Shown one piece after another: positions 1 through 8,864 of a stretch of DNA of 64,000 nt (position 1 is the first letter of the stretch; the number at the start of each line of letters is the position of its first letter). The DNA lies in contig NZ_VMSG01000021.1 of NCBI RefSeq assembly GCF_007713465.1, forward strand, positions 1-64,000. The letters are read 5' to 3'. Both the position numbers and the translations under genes were made by a program. The stretch comes from Pseudomonas sp. H3(2019) (GTDB taxonomy: Bacteria; Pseudomonadota; Gammaproteobacteria; Pseudomonadales; Pseudomonadaceae). Under the pieces are notes generated by a model that saw only the letters and a program-made list of their open reading frames with translations, was not told where the DNA came from and did no database searches.

Positions 1-81
1 CAGTGGCATCAATTTAACGGGGAGTTGGTGTCCGGTTTTGAAGGGGCAAGTCCAGACGATGTCCCTCTGCACGTGAACTGA
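1..81 (+). CDS. Possible C-terminal end of a gene cut by the window edge
   Basis: The first 27 codons are open from the window edge to a TGA at 79-81 and read as an ordinary soluble protein tail of 26 residues ending in LHVN. Another plus-strand frame is also open for a similar distance, so coding is not proven. No family can be named from so short a piece. Confidence 0.3.
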   Translation, partial: QWHQFNGELVSGFEGASPDDVPLHVN

Positions 82-536
82 AACTTCAGATACCTCATCG
101 CCCTGCTCCTGCTTCAACCATCTCTGGCACTTGCGTGAGTCCGGCTGAACGTTCACCGGCCTCAAGGGCAAAGACCGGTCATGAACCTAAGAATAGGAAC
201 AAAAAAACGTTTGCGAGCTGTTTTTAGAGTAATTAGTCAAATAAATGAAAACACTTATTTGAAACGCTATGTCGGCTTGAATGACAGCTGAATATCTCGG
301 GGGACCCGCTCATTCAGTTGCACGCCTGGCGTTGCGAGTAACACGCAGCCCTGGCACGGCCTGTGGGAATTTTCCATGAAGCGCACACTCATCATTTTCG
401 AGTTATTTCGAACGCTTTATCTTATTGGGCATCTGTTTAAAATCCGACGTGTTTGGCCGAAGGCTTGTCCGAACCTCACATTTTGATCCAAAACGCAGCC
501 AGGAACGCCGCGGGATCGTCCACCACAGGTTGTCCT
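82..536. other. Intergenic region upstream of opgD
   Basis: No gene of convincing length is seen here. The stretch 180-290 is visibly richer in A and T than its surroundings (for example the poly-A run at about 200-206) and could hold the opgD promoter, but no clear -35/-10 pair or hairpin was identified. Confidence 0.4.
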
Positions 537-2171
537 ATGCACCGCAGGAATTTGCTCAAAGCCTCCATGGCCATCGCTGCCTACACCGGCCTTTCGGCCA
601 CTGGATTGCTGGCCGCACGGGCCTGGGCCGGGACGGCCGATGGCGAGGCCCAGACCTTCGACTTCGAGGCGTTGCAGGCACAAGCCAAGCAACTGGCCAG
701 CAGTGGTTATGCCGACACCAAGCAGGTGTTGCCGCCGACGCTGGCGAACATGACGCCGCAGCAGTTCAACGCGATTCAGTACGACGCCAGACATTCGCTG
801 TGGAATGACCTGAACGGGCAACTCGACGTGCAGTTCTTCCACGTCGGCATGGGCTTCAAGCAACCGGTACGCATGTACAGCGTCGACCCCAAGAGCCGTC
901 AGGCGCGGGAAGTGCATTTCCACCCTTCGCTGTTCAATTACCAGAACTCCAACGTTGATACTGCGCAGCTCAAGGGTGACCTGGGTTTTGCCGGGTTCAA
1001 GCTGTTCAAGGCCCCGGAGCTGGATAAACACGACGTGGTGTCGTTCCTCGGCGCCAGCTACTTCCGTGCTGTGGATAACACCGGCCAGTACGGTTTGTCG
1101 GCTCGTGGCCTGGCGATCGATACCTATGCCAAAAAACGTGAAGAGTTTCCGGACTTCACCAAGTTCTGGTTTGAAACCCCGGACAAGGACAGCACCCGTT
1201 TCGTGGTCTATGCCCTGCTCGACTCACCGAGTGCCACCGGTGCCTACCGCTTTGACATTGACTGTCAGGCCAATCAGGTGGTGATGGCCATCGACGCGCA
1301 CGTCAACGCGCGCACGGCCATCGAGCAACTCGGCATCGCGCCGATGACCAGCATGTTCAGCTGCGGCACTCACGAGCGGCGCATGTGCGACACCCTTCAC
1401 CCGCAGATCCACGATTCGGATCGGCTGGCCATGTGGCGTGGCAATGGCGAGTGGATCTGCCGTCCGCTGAACAACCCGGCGACCCTGCAATTCAACGCCT
1501 TCGCCGACACCGACCCGAAAGGTTTTGGTCTGGTGCAGACCGACCATGAATTCGACAGCTATCAGGACACCGTCGATTGGTACAGCAGGCGTCCGAGCCT
1601 GTGGGTCGAGCCGACCACCGCCTGGGGCGAAGGCTCTGTCGATCTGTTGGAAATCCCGACCACAGGCGAAACCCTGGATAACATCGTGGCCTTCTGGACC
1701 CCGAAAAAACCGGTGGCCGCAGGCGACTCGCTGAGCTACGGCTACAAGCTCTACTGGAGTGCCCTGCCGCCGGTAGGCACGCCGTTGGCGCGGGTCAATG
1801 CCACGCGTTCAGGCATGGGCGGTTTCGTCGAAGGCTGGGCACCCGGTGAGCACTATCCGAACGTCTGGGCGCGGCGTTTTGCGATCGACTTTACTGGCGG
1901 TGGGCTGGATCGCTTGCCTGAAGGCACCGGGATCGAACCGGTGGTCACGGCGTCGAACGGTCAGGTCAAGGATTTCAACGTGCTGGCGCTGGATGACATC
2001 AAAGGCTATCGGATTACCTTTGACTGGTTCCCGACCGACGACAGCGTGGCGCCGGTTGAACTGCGCTTGTTCATCCGCACCCATGACCGGACGTTGAGCG
2101 AAACCTGGCTGTATCAGTATTTCCCGCCAGCGCCGGACCAGCGCAAGTACCCGGATTGGCCGGCAGCTTAA
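537..2171 (+). CDS. opgD: Periplasmic glucan biosynthesis protein OpgD
   Basis: A 544-residue protein of the MdoG/OpgD family, which acts in the periplasm in making osmoregulated periplasmic glucans (branched beta-glucans). The N-terminus has a twin-arginine pattern (HRRNLLKAS) followed by a hydrophobic stretch and an Ala-x-Ala-like end near residue 35, as expected for Tat export of OpgD. The body carries the family's characteristic runs, including GASYFRA and GLSARGLAI. The frame is open further upstream, but the ATG at 537 puts the Tat signal at the very N-terminus, so it is preferred. The gene stands alone and is followed at once by a strong hairpin at 2180-2205. OpgG is the close alternative. 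The Tat signal and the lack of a neighbouring opgH favour OpgD. Confidence 0.9.
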   Translation: MHRRNLLKASMAIAAYTGLSATGLLAARAWAGTADGEAQTFDFEALQAQAKQLASSGYADTKQVLPPTLANMTPQQFNAIQYDARHSLWNDLNGQLDVQFFHVGMGFKQPVRMYSVDPKSRQAREVHFHPSLFNYQNSNVDTAQLKGDLGFAGFKLFKAPELDKHDVVSFLGASYFRAVDNTGQYGLSARGLAIDTYAKKREEFPDFTKFWFETPDKDSTRFVVYALLDSPSATGAYRFDIDCQANQVVMAIDAHVNARTAIEQLGIAPMTSMFSCGTHERRMCDTLHPQIHDSDRLAMWRGNGEWICRPLNNPATLQFNAFADTDPKGFGLVQTDHEFDSYQDTVDWYSRRPSLWVEPTTAWGEGSVDLLEIPTTGETLDNIVAFWTPKKPVAAGDSLSYGYKLYWSALPPVGTPLARVNATRSGMGGFVEGWAPGEHYPNVWARRFAIDFTGGGLDRLPEGTGIEPVVTASNGQVKDFNVLALDDIKGYRITFDWFPTDDSVAPVELRLFIRTHDRTLSETWLYQYFPPAPDQRKYPDWPAA

Positions 2172-2179
2172 AGGACAAA

Positions 2180-2205
2180 CGTTCCCACGCTCCCGCGTGG
2201 GAACG
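2180..2205. repeat. Hairpin repeat, CGTTCCCACGC arms
   Basis: A perfect inverted repeat with 11-base arms (CGTTCCCACGC / GCGTGGGAACG) and a TCCC loop, directly after opgD. An identical hairpin lies at 21037-21062. It is a dispersed element that may also act as a transcription end between the convergent opgD and the reductase gene. Confidence 0.8.
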
Positions 2206-2224
2206 ATCAAAACCCCCTCTTCAC

Positions 2225-3331
2225 TCAGTCCCGCAAATCCGACTCATGGATCGGCTGATCGCGGCTTGTTGCCCGTTGATACTGCGCCGGCCAGATAGCT
2301 TTGCGCCCCCCCAGGTCATCGTCGGCATGCAGTGGCCAGTACGGGTCACGCAGTAGCTCACGAGCGAGCAGGATGATGTCGGCCTGACAGGTGCGCAGAA
2401 TGTGTTCGGCTTGCGCAGGTTCGGTAATCAATCCGACGGTGCCAGTGGCAATCCCTGACTCCTTGCGCACACGCTCGGCAAACCGCGTCTGATAACCCGG
2501 CCCGGTCGGGATCTCCGCATTCGCCGCAGTACCGCCGGATGACACGTCGATCAGATCGACCCCCAACGCTTTCAAACGCCGCGCCAACTCCACGGTCTCA
2601 TCCGGGTTCCAGCCATCTTCGACCCAATCGGTGGCCGATACGCGAACGAACAATGGCAGCTCCTCAGGCCATACCGCGCGCACTGCTTCGGTCACTTGCA
2701 GCACCAGACGAATGCGGTTTTCGAAAGACCCGCCATACTGATCACGGCGCTGATTGCTCAACGGTGACAAAAACTGATGCAGCAGGTAGCCGTGAGCCGC
2801 GTGCACTTCAACCACTTTGAAACCTGCGGTCAGCGCACGCTTGGCCGACTCGACGAACGCCTGAATCACCTCGGTGATCTGCACCTCGGTCAGTGGTGTG
2901 GGGGGCGTGTGCTGAGGGTCGAAGGCGATCGGCGAGGGGCCGACCGGAGTCCAGCCGCCATCCTCCGCTTTGACACTGCCGTGTTTGCCCAGCCACGGCC
3001 GGTGAGTGCTGGCCTTGCGTCCGGCATGGGCCAGTTGAATACCGGCAACGGCGCCTTGAGCGGTGATAAATCGGGTGATGCGTTGCAGTGGTTCGATCTG
3101 TTCATCGTTCCACAGGCCCAGGTCCTGAGCGGTGATCCTTCCCTCGGCGGTGACTGCCGTGGCTTCGGTAAATACCAGGCCGGCCCCACCCACGGCACGG
3201 CTACCGAGGTGGACCAGGTGCCAGTCATTGGCCAGTCCATCGACGCTGGAGTATTGGCACATCGGCGACACCGCGATGCGGTTGAGCAGGGTCAATTGAC
3301 GAATAGTGTAGGGTTCAAGCAGCAGACTCAT
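2225..3331 (-). CDS. Old-yellow-enzyme family NADH:flavin oxidoreductase (YqjM/NamA type)
   Basis: A 368-residue FMN-dependent TIM-barrel reductase. Members of the YqjM class reduce activated C=C bonds of enals, enones or nitro compounds with NAD(P)H. Visible signs are the N-terminal SPMCQYSS motif with Cys25 and Tyr27 (the class-specific flavin-tuning pair), the substrate-binding HAAHGYLLHQF motif, the YGGSFENR motif and the C-terminal RELLRDPYWP motif. Length is normal for the class. The start ATG is preceded by a GAGG sequence. It is convergent with opgD. The physiological substrate cannot be told from the sequence. Xenobiotic reductase XenA is a related possibility. Confidence 0.88.
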   Translation of the reverse strand: MSLLLEPYTIRQLTLLNRIAVSPMCQYSSVDGLANDWHLVHLGSRAVGGAGLVFTEATAVTAEGRITAQDLGLWNDEQIEPLQRITRFITAQGAVAGIQLAHAGRKASTHRPWLGKHGSVKAEDGGWTPVGPSPIAFDPQHTPPTPLTEVQITEVIQAFVESAKRALTAGFKVVEVHAAHGYLLHQFLSPLSNQRRDQYGGSFENRIRLVLQVTEAVRAVWPEELPLFVRVSATDWVEDGWNPDETVELARRLKALGVDLIDVSSGGTAANAEIPTGPGYQTRFAERVRKESGIATGTVGLITEPAQAEHILRTCQADIILLARELLRDPYWPLHADDDLGGRKAIWPAQYQRATSRDQPIHESDLRD

Positions 3332-3506
3332 GGGGCACCTCTCAAATCAGTGGGCAGGCTCCAGGGTTCTGTTTGAAAAGTCGACGAGTGACAGGAAAGG
3401 ATGCGGCACCCGCCCCCGCGGGTAATAAAAACGACAAAACGTCACAAGGCCAATCAAGCAGTGATTAGAGCCTAGTCGACATCGGCGGATGAGGGGGGGT
3501 TGAAGA

Positions 3507-3581
3507 AAAGATCGCAGCCTGCGGCAGCTACTACACGGTTTTCGCCATCCACCGTAGGAGCTGCCGCAGGCTGCGATCTTT
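3507..3581. repeat. REP pair (AAAGATCGCAGCC type)
   Basis: Two 23-base arms at 3507-3529 and 3559-3581 are perfect reverse complements, starting AAAGATCGCAGCCTGCGGC and separated by 29 bases. The right arm reaches the last base of the recJ stop codon. Related halves occur at 33136-33210 and around 34388-34503. Confidence 0.85.
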
Positions 3582-5290
3582 CAGCGCGGTTCGATGTGGG
3601 CAATCATCAGCTGGACGGTTTCCTGGCCGCGAAATTCGTTGACGTCGAGCTTGTAGGCCAGCTCGACCCAGCGAATGGTCGGGTTCGGCCAGACGTCGCG
3701 GTCGATGCCAAAGGCAATACCGTCGAGTTTCACCGAGCCACATTCGCTTTTGAGCACCACTTTGAGGTGGCGCTCACCGACCACGCGCTGCTCGACCAAC
3801 TGGAACACCCCGTGAAACAGCGGCTCCGGGAAGTGTTGACCCCAAGGACCGGCATGGCGCAGGGCGCGGGCCAGTTCCAGGTGAAACTCTTCGACCGCCA
3901 GGGTGCCGTCCGACAGCAACCGCCCGGTCAGGTCTTCGTCGCGCAATTGCCGACGCACTTCTGCATCGAAGGCCTCGGCGAACAGCGGAAAGTTCGCTTC
4001 CGGCAGCGTCAGGCCCGCCGCCATGGCGTGGCCACCGTACTTGCTGATCAGCGTCGGATGCTGCGCCGCCACCACACTCAAGGCGTCACGAATATGAAAG
4101 CCCTGCACTGAACGTCCCGAGCCCTTGAGCATGCCGTCGCCTGCATCGGCAAAGGCGATAGTCGGACGGAAATAACGCTCTTTCATACGCGAAGCAAGGA
4201 TCCCGATGACGCCCTGGTGCCACTCGGGATCGAACAGGCACAAGCCAAACGGCATCGACTCCAGCGGCAAGTCCTTGAGCTGGGCCAACGCTTCGCGCTG
4301 CATGCCCTGCTCGATGGATTTGCGGTCCTGGTTCATACCGTCCAGTTGCGCCGCCATTTCACGGGCCATCGCCACGTCTTCGGTGAGCAGGCATTCGATA
4401 CCCAGGCTCATGTCGTCCAGGCGCCCCGCCGCATTCAGGCGCGGGCCGAGGATGAACCCCAGGTCGGTGGAGGTGATGCGCGAGTGATCGCGCTTGGCCA
4501 CTTCGAGAATCGCCTTGATGCCCGGCCGAGCCCGGCCGGCGCGAATCCGCTCCAGCCCCTGATGCACCAGAATCCGGTTGTTGGCATCCAGTGGCACCAC
4601 GTCGGCGACGCTGCCCAGCGCCACCAGATCAAGCAATTCACCTATATTGGGCTGCGGCTTGCTCTCGTACCAACCCAAGCTACGCAAGCGTGCGCGCAAC
4701 GCCATCAGCACATAGAAAATCACCCCGACACCGGCCAGCGCCTTGCTCGGAAACTCACACCCTGGCTGATTCGGATTGACGATGGCATCGGCCAACGGCA
4801 GTTCGTCACCCGGTAAGTGGTGATCGGTAACCAAAACCTTGAGCCCGGCCTTTTTCGCCGCCGTCACGCCCTCGACGCTGGAAATGCCGTTGTCCACGGT
4901 GATCAGCAACTGCGGCTGGCGCTCCAGCGCCACCGCGACGATTTCCGGGGTCAGGCCGTAGCCGTACTCGAAGCGGTTGGGCACCAGATAATCGACGTGG
5001 GCCGCGCCCAGCAGACGCAGTCCCAACAGACCGACGGTGCTCGCAGTGGCGCCATCGGCATCGAAGTCGCCAACGATCAGAATCCGCTGACGCTGCTCCA
5101 GCGCCACCACCAGCAAGTCCACCGCCGCCTCGATGCCCTTGAGCTGTTGATACGGGATCAAGCGCGCCAGGCTCTTGTCCAGTTCCGCCTCCGACTGCAC
5201 GCCCCGCGCCGCGTATAAACGGGTCAGCAGGGGTGGAATGTCGCCGAGGAATGGCAGGGTGTCGGGCAATAGGCGAGGTTCGATGCGCAT
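3581..5290 (-). CDS. recJ: Single-stranded-DNA-specific 5'-3' exonuclease RecJ
   Basis: A 569-residue DHH-superfamily exonuclease used in RecF-pathway recombination, mismatch repair and replication-fork processing. The DHH-family metal motifs are present: GDFDADG near residue 98, the VTDHHLPG signature, and downstream PNQPGC. The DHHA1 part follows with the GSGRSVQGFHIRDAL and GGHAMAAG motifs, then a C-terminal OB-like part. Length matches the family. Its stop codon touches the REP pair. It lies 66 bases downstream of the yaeQ-like gene in the same direction, so the two may be co-transcribed. Confidence 0.95.
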   Translation of the reverse strand: MRIEPRLLPDTLPFLGDIPPLLTRLYAARGVQSEAELDKSLARLIPYQQLKGIEAAVDLLVVALEQRQRILIVGDFDADGATASTVGLLGLRLLGAAHVDYLVPNRFEYGYGLTPEIVAVALERQPQLLITVDNGISSVEGVTAAKKAGLKVLVTDHHLPGDELPLADAIVNPNQPGCEFPSKALAGVGVIFYVLMALRARLRSLGWYESKPQPNIGELLDLVALGSVADVVPLDANNRILVHQGLERIRAGRARPGIKAILEVAKRDHSRITSTDLGFILGPRLNAAGRLDDMSLGIECLLTEDVAMAREMAAQLDGMNQDRKSIEQGMQREALAQLKDLPLESMPFGLCLFDPEWHQGVIGILASRMKERYFRPTIAFADAGDGMLKGSGRSVQGFHIRDALSVVAAQHPTLISKYGGHAMAAGLTLPEANFPLFAEAFDAEVRRQLRDEDLTGRLLSDGTLAVEEFHLELARALRHAGPWGQHFPEPLFHGVFQLVEQRVVGERHLKVVLKSECGSVKLDGIAFGIDRDVWPNPTIRWVELAYKLDVNEFRGQETVQLMIAHIEPR

Positions 5291-5356
5291 GGGGTGACAG
5301 GTGCTTCTCTTGAATACGTAGGATAAAACCGGGTGATGCGATCCTGCGGCAAAAAA

Positions 5357-5899
5357 TCAGCCGCGCTCGCCGGCCAACCATTGCAACTGGACTTCGTGTT
5401 GACCACGGTCGTCGGTGACGAAGATTGTCCCTTCGCTGATCATCACGTCCCACTTGATAACGCGGGGCATGTCCTTGGCCAGGGTTTCCAGGACTTCCTG
5501 AGGAACCGCTGCGATGTTGACGTTTTTCAGGTTTTTTACCGCAGGGACCACTTTGCCTTCCCAGACGCGCAAGCTGCCGTAGGCCAACAGGCTGGTGCGC
5601 TCGGTACGACGCGAGCACCAGGTCAGACGGTCGGCGTCTGGCTGGCCGACTTCGATCCAGTGCAGGACGCGGTCATCCAGGCTCTTTTCCCACAGGGCGG
5701 GTTCGTCCACGTCCGACAGGCCGCGACCAAAGGACAACTGCTCGTTGTACCAGAAGGCGTAGGCCAACAGCCGCACGGTCATGCGCTCTTCGGTTTCCGA
5801 AGGATGACGGGCGATGGTCTGCTTGACGCTCTCGTATACGCTGCGATCGAGGTCGGTAAGGTTCAGTTCAAACTTGTAGGTCGTGGACGGCTGGGCCAT
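5357..5899 (-). CDS. YaeQ family protein
   Basis: A 180-residue protein with the YaeQ-family features: an N-terminal KFELNLTDLDR strand, the RMTVRLLAYAF segment, and the FGRGLSDVDEPALW motif. YaeQ proteins have a nuclease-like (PD-(D/E)XK) fold. Their cellular role is not firmly known; an effect on RfaH-linked haemolysin expression was reported for the E. coli protein. The frame is open upstream, but the ATG at 5899 begins at the usual MAQPSTTYKF N-terminus and is used here. It precedes recJ in the same direction. Confidence 0.85.
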   Translation of the reverse strand: MAQPSTTYKFELNLTDLDRSVYESVKQTIARHPSETEERMTVRLLAYAFWYNEQLSFGRGLSDVDEPALWEKSLDDRVLHWIEVGQPDADRLTWCSRRTERTSLLAYGSLRVWEGKVVPAVKNLKNVNIAAVPQEVLETLAKDMPRVIKWDVMISEGTIFVTDDRGQHEVQLQWLAGERG

Positions 5900-6047
5900 G
5901 AACGGGCTTCTTGATACGAGAAAAGGCGGCAAGTCTAACCGATGCCGGGTCAATCAACGAATCATGACGGCTATCAAGCGTGGGCGATGAGGCTCGGGCT
6001 ATGCTAAAACGCTCTATTGATTCAGTCTTTGTCCTACAGGATTGCCC

Positions 6048-7247
6048 ATGCCGCTCACCGCCAAACCCCTTGCCGGCCTGAAAGTCATCGAACTCGGCAC
6101 CTTGATCGCCGGGCCTTTCGCCTCACGTATTTGTGCCGAGTTCGGCGCCGAAGTGATCAAGATCGAATCTCCCGATGGCGGTGACCCATTGCGCAAGTGG
6201 CGCAAACTCTACGAGGGCACCTCGCTGTGGTGGTTCGTCCAAGCGCGCAACAAGAAGTCCCTGACGCTGAACCTCAAGCACCCCGACGGCCTGGCGATTC
6301 TCAAACAACTGCTTAGCGAAGCCGACATCCTCATCGAAAACTTCCGCCCCGGCGTGCTGGAGAAACTTGGTCTGGGCTGGGACGTGCTGCATGCGCTGAA
6401 CCCGAAACTGGTGATGGTCCGTCTGTCGGGTTTTGGACAAACGGGGCCGATGAAAGATCAACCGGGCTTCGGCGCGGTGGGCGAGTCCATGGGCGGTTTG
6501 CGTTACATCACCGGTTTCGAGGATCGACCGCCGGTGCGCACGGGGATCTCCATCGGTGACTCGATTGCCGCGCTCTGGGGTGTGATCGGCGCGCTGATGG
6601 CCCTGCGTCACCGGGAGGTCAACGGCGGTCAGGGCCAAGTGGTAGACGTGGCGTTGTACGAAGCGATCTTTGCCATGATGGAAAGCATGGTCCCGGAATT
6701 CGATGTGTTCGGGTTTATCCGCGAACGCACCGGCAACATCATGCCCGGCATTACGCCCTCCTCCATCCACACCAGCGCCGACGGCAAACACGTGCAGATC
6801 GGCGCCAACGGCGATGCGATCTTCAAGCGCTTCATGCAGACCATCGGCCGCGACGACCTGGCCAACGATCCTCAGCTTGCCAGCAACGATGGCCGTGACA
6901 GCCGTCGTGATGAACTTTATGGGGTCATTGATCGCTGGGTCAGTTCGTTGTCGCTGGATGCGGTGATAGAGCAGTTGAACCTGGCTGAAGTACCGGCCAG
7001 CCGGATCTTCAGCGCCGAAGACATGTTCAGCGACCCGCAATTTCTCGCACGGGAAATGTTCCTGCAAGCCAAGCTGCCCGATGGAAAAGACTTCAAGATG
7101 CCGGGCATCGTGCCGAAACTCTCGGAAACACCGGGCGCTTGCGAATGGGTTGGCGCGCAGCTCGGTGAACATAACGTGCAGGTGTTGAGCGAGCTTGGCT
7201 ATGACGTGGAACAGATCGCGCAACTGCGTGCAGATGGGGCTATCTAA
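6048..7247 (+). CDS. Class III CoA-transferase (CaiB/BaiF family)
   Basis: A 399-residue member of the CaiB/BaiF family, whose enzymes move CoA between carboxylic acids through an aspartyl-CoA thioester. Supporting motifs are the N-terminal LAGLKVIELGTLIAGPF, the NFRPGVLEKLGLG segment, and IGDS with Asp171 at the position of the nucleophilic aspartate. Length is typical. The frame can start at a TTG at 6042, but the ATG at 6048 is better. The acid pair it uses cannot be told. No dehydrogenase or racemase partner lies beside it. It overlaps the next gene by 14 bases. Confidence 0.85.
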   Translation: MPLTAKPLAGLKVIELGTLIAGPFASRICAEFGAEVIKIESPDGGDPLRKWRKLYEGTSLWWFVQARNKKSLTLNLKHPDGLAILKQLLSEADILIENFRPGVLEKLGLGWDVLHALNPKLVMVRLSGFGQTGPMKDQPGFGAVGESMGGLRYITGFEDRPPVRTGISIGDSIAALWGVIGALMALRHREVNGGQGQVVDVALYEAIFAMMESMVPEFDVFGFIRERTGNIMPGITPSSIHTSADGKHVQIGANGDAIFKRFMQTIGRDDLANDPQLASNDGRDSRRDELYGVIDRWVSSLSLDAVIEQLNLAEVPASRIFSAEDMFSDPQFLAREMFLQAKLPDGKDFKMPGIVPKLSETPGACEWVGAQLGEHNVQVLSELGYDVEQIAQLRADGAI

Positions 7248-8154
7248 ACTGCAAGGGTTGTCAGCCATTCGCAGATGCGCGGTGCAGTACCTGCGTGTGC
7301 TGGGTTTCGGCACAACGCTATCGTGCCTGCTGGCAATCCCCTCGACCGCTCAAGCCAAGGACACGCTGATCTGGTTACTGCGCGATTTACCGCCGCTGAC
7401 GATTTTCGACGGGCCGCAAAAAAACCAGGGCGTGATCGACCAGTTTTTACCGGCGTTGATCGCCAGCATGCCCGAGTACCAACACACGACATTTCGGGTC
7501 AACCGCGCACGCGGCATGCAAATGCTCCTGGAACCCAGCTTCACCTGCGATCCTTCGCTGCTGTGGAGCGCGGAACGGGCGAAACGGATTGTCTATTCCA
7601 TCGCGGCCTATCGAGTCCCTGGCAACGGCATTGTGATACGCCATGCGGACCGCAAAGCGCTTGCACCCTTCATCATTGGCGACAGTGTCGATCTGGAGCG
7701 GTTGCTGGCGCATCAGGACAAAAAACTGGGAGTGGTCGCCGAACGCAGTTACGGCCAGGTCGTCGACCGCCTGCTGCAACAGGCACCGAGCAACAGCCTG
7801 GCAACCCATTACGGTAACGATGCTCTTGGCAGTCTGCTGCAAATGCAGCGCCTGGGTCGTTTGACCGCCCTGCTGGGGTACTGGTCGGAAATTCGTTATC
7901 AGGCGCAACAGCAAGGAATCTCGCCCGACGAACTGGAGTTTTTCCCGATTCGCGGCACGGAAAAGTACCAGTCGATTCACATTGCTTGCTCGGATACCGA
8001 GCAGGGCCGCCAGGCCATCACTCACATCAACAAAATATTACGCGGACCGGGGCAGATCAGGCTGGTCGAGTTTTACGCCCAGTGGTTCGACCCGAAAATG
8101 CGCAGCGAGTATCTGGAAGACGCCAAGCGGTTTTTCCAGAATGAAACACCCTGA
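7234..8154 (+). CDS. Periplasmic solute-binding-like protein (TIGR02285 type)
   Basis: A 306-residue protein with an N-terminal signal-peptide-like hydrophobic segment ending near STAQA, followed by a type 2 periplasmic-binding fold (SBP_bac_3-like): LIWLLRDLPPLTI, a WSAERAKRI-type middle and a C-terminal YAQWFDP. It resembles the orphan family TIGR02285, whose members lack a linked ABC permease, and none is seen here. The ATG at 7234 overlaps the CoA-transferase end. An upstream ATG at 7195 would give a longer protein but lies deeper in that gene. A hairpin at 8174-8205 follows it. Confidence 0.7.
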   Translation: MGLSKLQGLSAIRRCAVQYLRVLGFGTTLSCLLAIPSTAQAKDTLIWLLRDLPPLTIFDGPQKNQGVIDQFLPALIASMPEYQHTTFRVNRARGMQMLLEPSFTCDPSLLWSAERAKRIVYSIAAYRVPGNGIVIRHADRKALAPFIIGDSVDLERLLAHQDKKLGVVAERSYGQVVDRLLQQAPSNSLATHYGNDALGSLLQMQRLGRLTALLGYWSEIRYQAQQQGISPDELEFFPIRGTEKYQSIHIACSDTEQGRQAITHINKILRGPGQIRLVEFYAQWFDPKMRSEYLEDAKRFFQNETP

Positions 8155-8173
8155 CCAAACGCCAGGCAAAAGA

Positions 8174-8205
8174 AACCCCGAGAAGTGGGGAGACGACTCG
8201 GGGTT
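8174..8205 (+). terminator. Hairpin downstream of the solute-binding-like gene
   Basis: Arms AACCCCGAG (8174-8182) and CTCGGGGTT (8197-8205) pair perfectly across a 14-base loop, 20 bases after the stop codon. There is no T-run after it, so it may be a weak or factor-assisted terminator. Confidence 0.5.
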
Positions 8206-8321
8206 AAACGTGGCCTACAAAGACCCGCCCAACAAGCGACAAGCACCGGAGCACAATGCCTGCTCTTGTTGATACAGGGTCTGACTAACCTGATTGCAGG
8301 AAGGTTCCCGCAAAAGACAAA

Positions 8322-8621
8322 TCAGCTTCTGCCAACCAGACGTTTGTCTTGCGCAACATTGCGCAGTGCCGCAATCACGCTGGGTTCCAGCCGTCCCTCA
8401 GCAATCAGCACATCGCGATGCAAACCGTCGACAACGTCCGTCAGCAGTCGTTTGTCCGTGAACTGCGTCTGATTGAACTCCCGTTCGACCACGATGGCGC
8501 CAGTGACACTCTTCAATGTCACCAGGCATTCGCCATGGGCACCCGACGGGGTCAGTGTTACCTGATACGGGCTCAATGCCTCACCCAGCAATAGGCTGAT
8601 ACTTTCCATCTCGATCACCAT
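8322..8621 (-). CDS. DUF3509-like small protein
   Basis: A 99-residue protein resembling the DUF3509 family, which is common in Pseudomonas: an N-terminal LLGEALSPYQVTLTPSG, a central VTGAIVVEREFNQTQ and a C-terminal helix LTDVVDGLHRDVLIAEG. No signal peptide or membrane segment is seen and function is unknown. ATG codons at 8621 and 8609 are both possible starts. It is monocistronic and lies downstream of thrC in the same direction, past the thrC terminator. Confidence 0.65.
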   Translation of the reverse strand: MVIEMESISLLLGEALSPYQVTLTPSGAHGECLVTLKSVTGAIVVEREFNQTQFTDKRLLTDVVDGLHRDVLIAEGRLEPSVIAALRNVAQDKRLVGRS

Positions 8622-8819
8622 TCAATAGTCCGAAAACAAAGTGCCAAGGGCGTGGTAAATGACCAATGGCCCGAGAAGAAAGTTCTGCACTCGACTGACG
8701 GTATGTCGCTTTACCCTGAGTCGTCAGAGCATGCATGGGAAAGATGACAAGAAAAAAACAGCAGGTTAAACGGGTGCTGGAGGAGCGGAACCACGACAAG
8801 TGCGCCATGCAGAAACGAA

Positions 8820-8843
8820 GAAGCCCGTCAGGAGACGGGCTTC
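8820..8843 (-). terminator. Terminator of thrC
   Basis: Perfect ten-base arms GAAGCCCGTC and GACGGGCTTC with an AGGA loop lie 21 bases after the thrC stop on the minus strand, and are followed there by a T-rich CTTCGTTTC. This is a good intrinsic terminator for the hom-thrC transcript. Confidence 0.75.
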
Positions 8844-8864
8844 AACATGCGACAGGAAACCCTG

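Noticed and set aside
7195..7233. Longer N-terminus for the solute-binding-like protein from an upstream ATG
   Set aside because: It would add a hydrophilic stretch before the signal peptide and overlap the CoA-transferase by 53 bases, so the ATG at 7234 is preferred.
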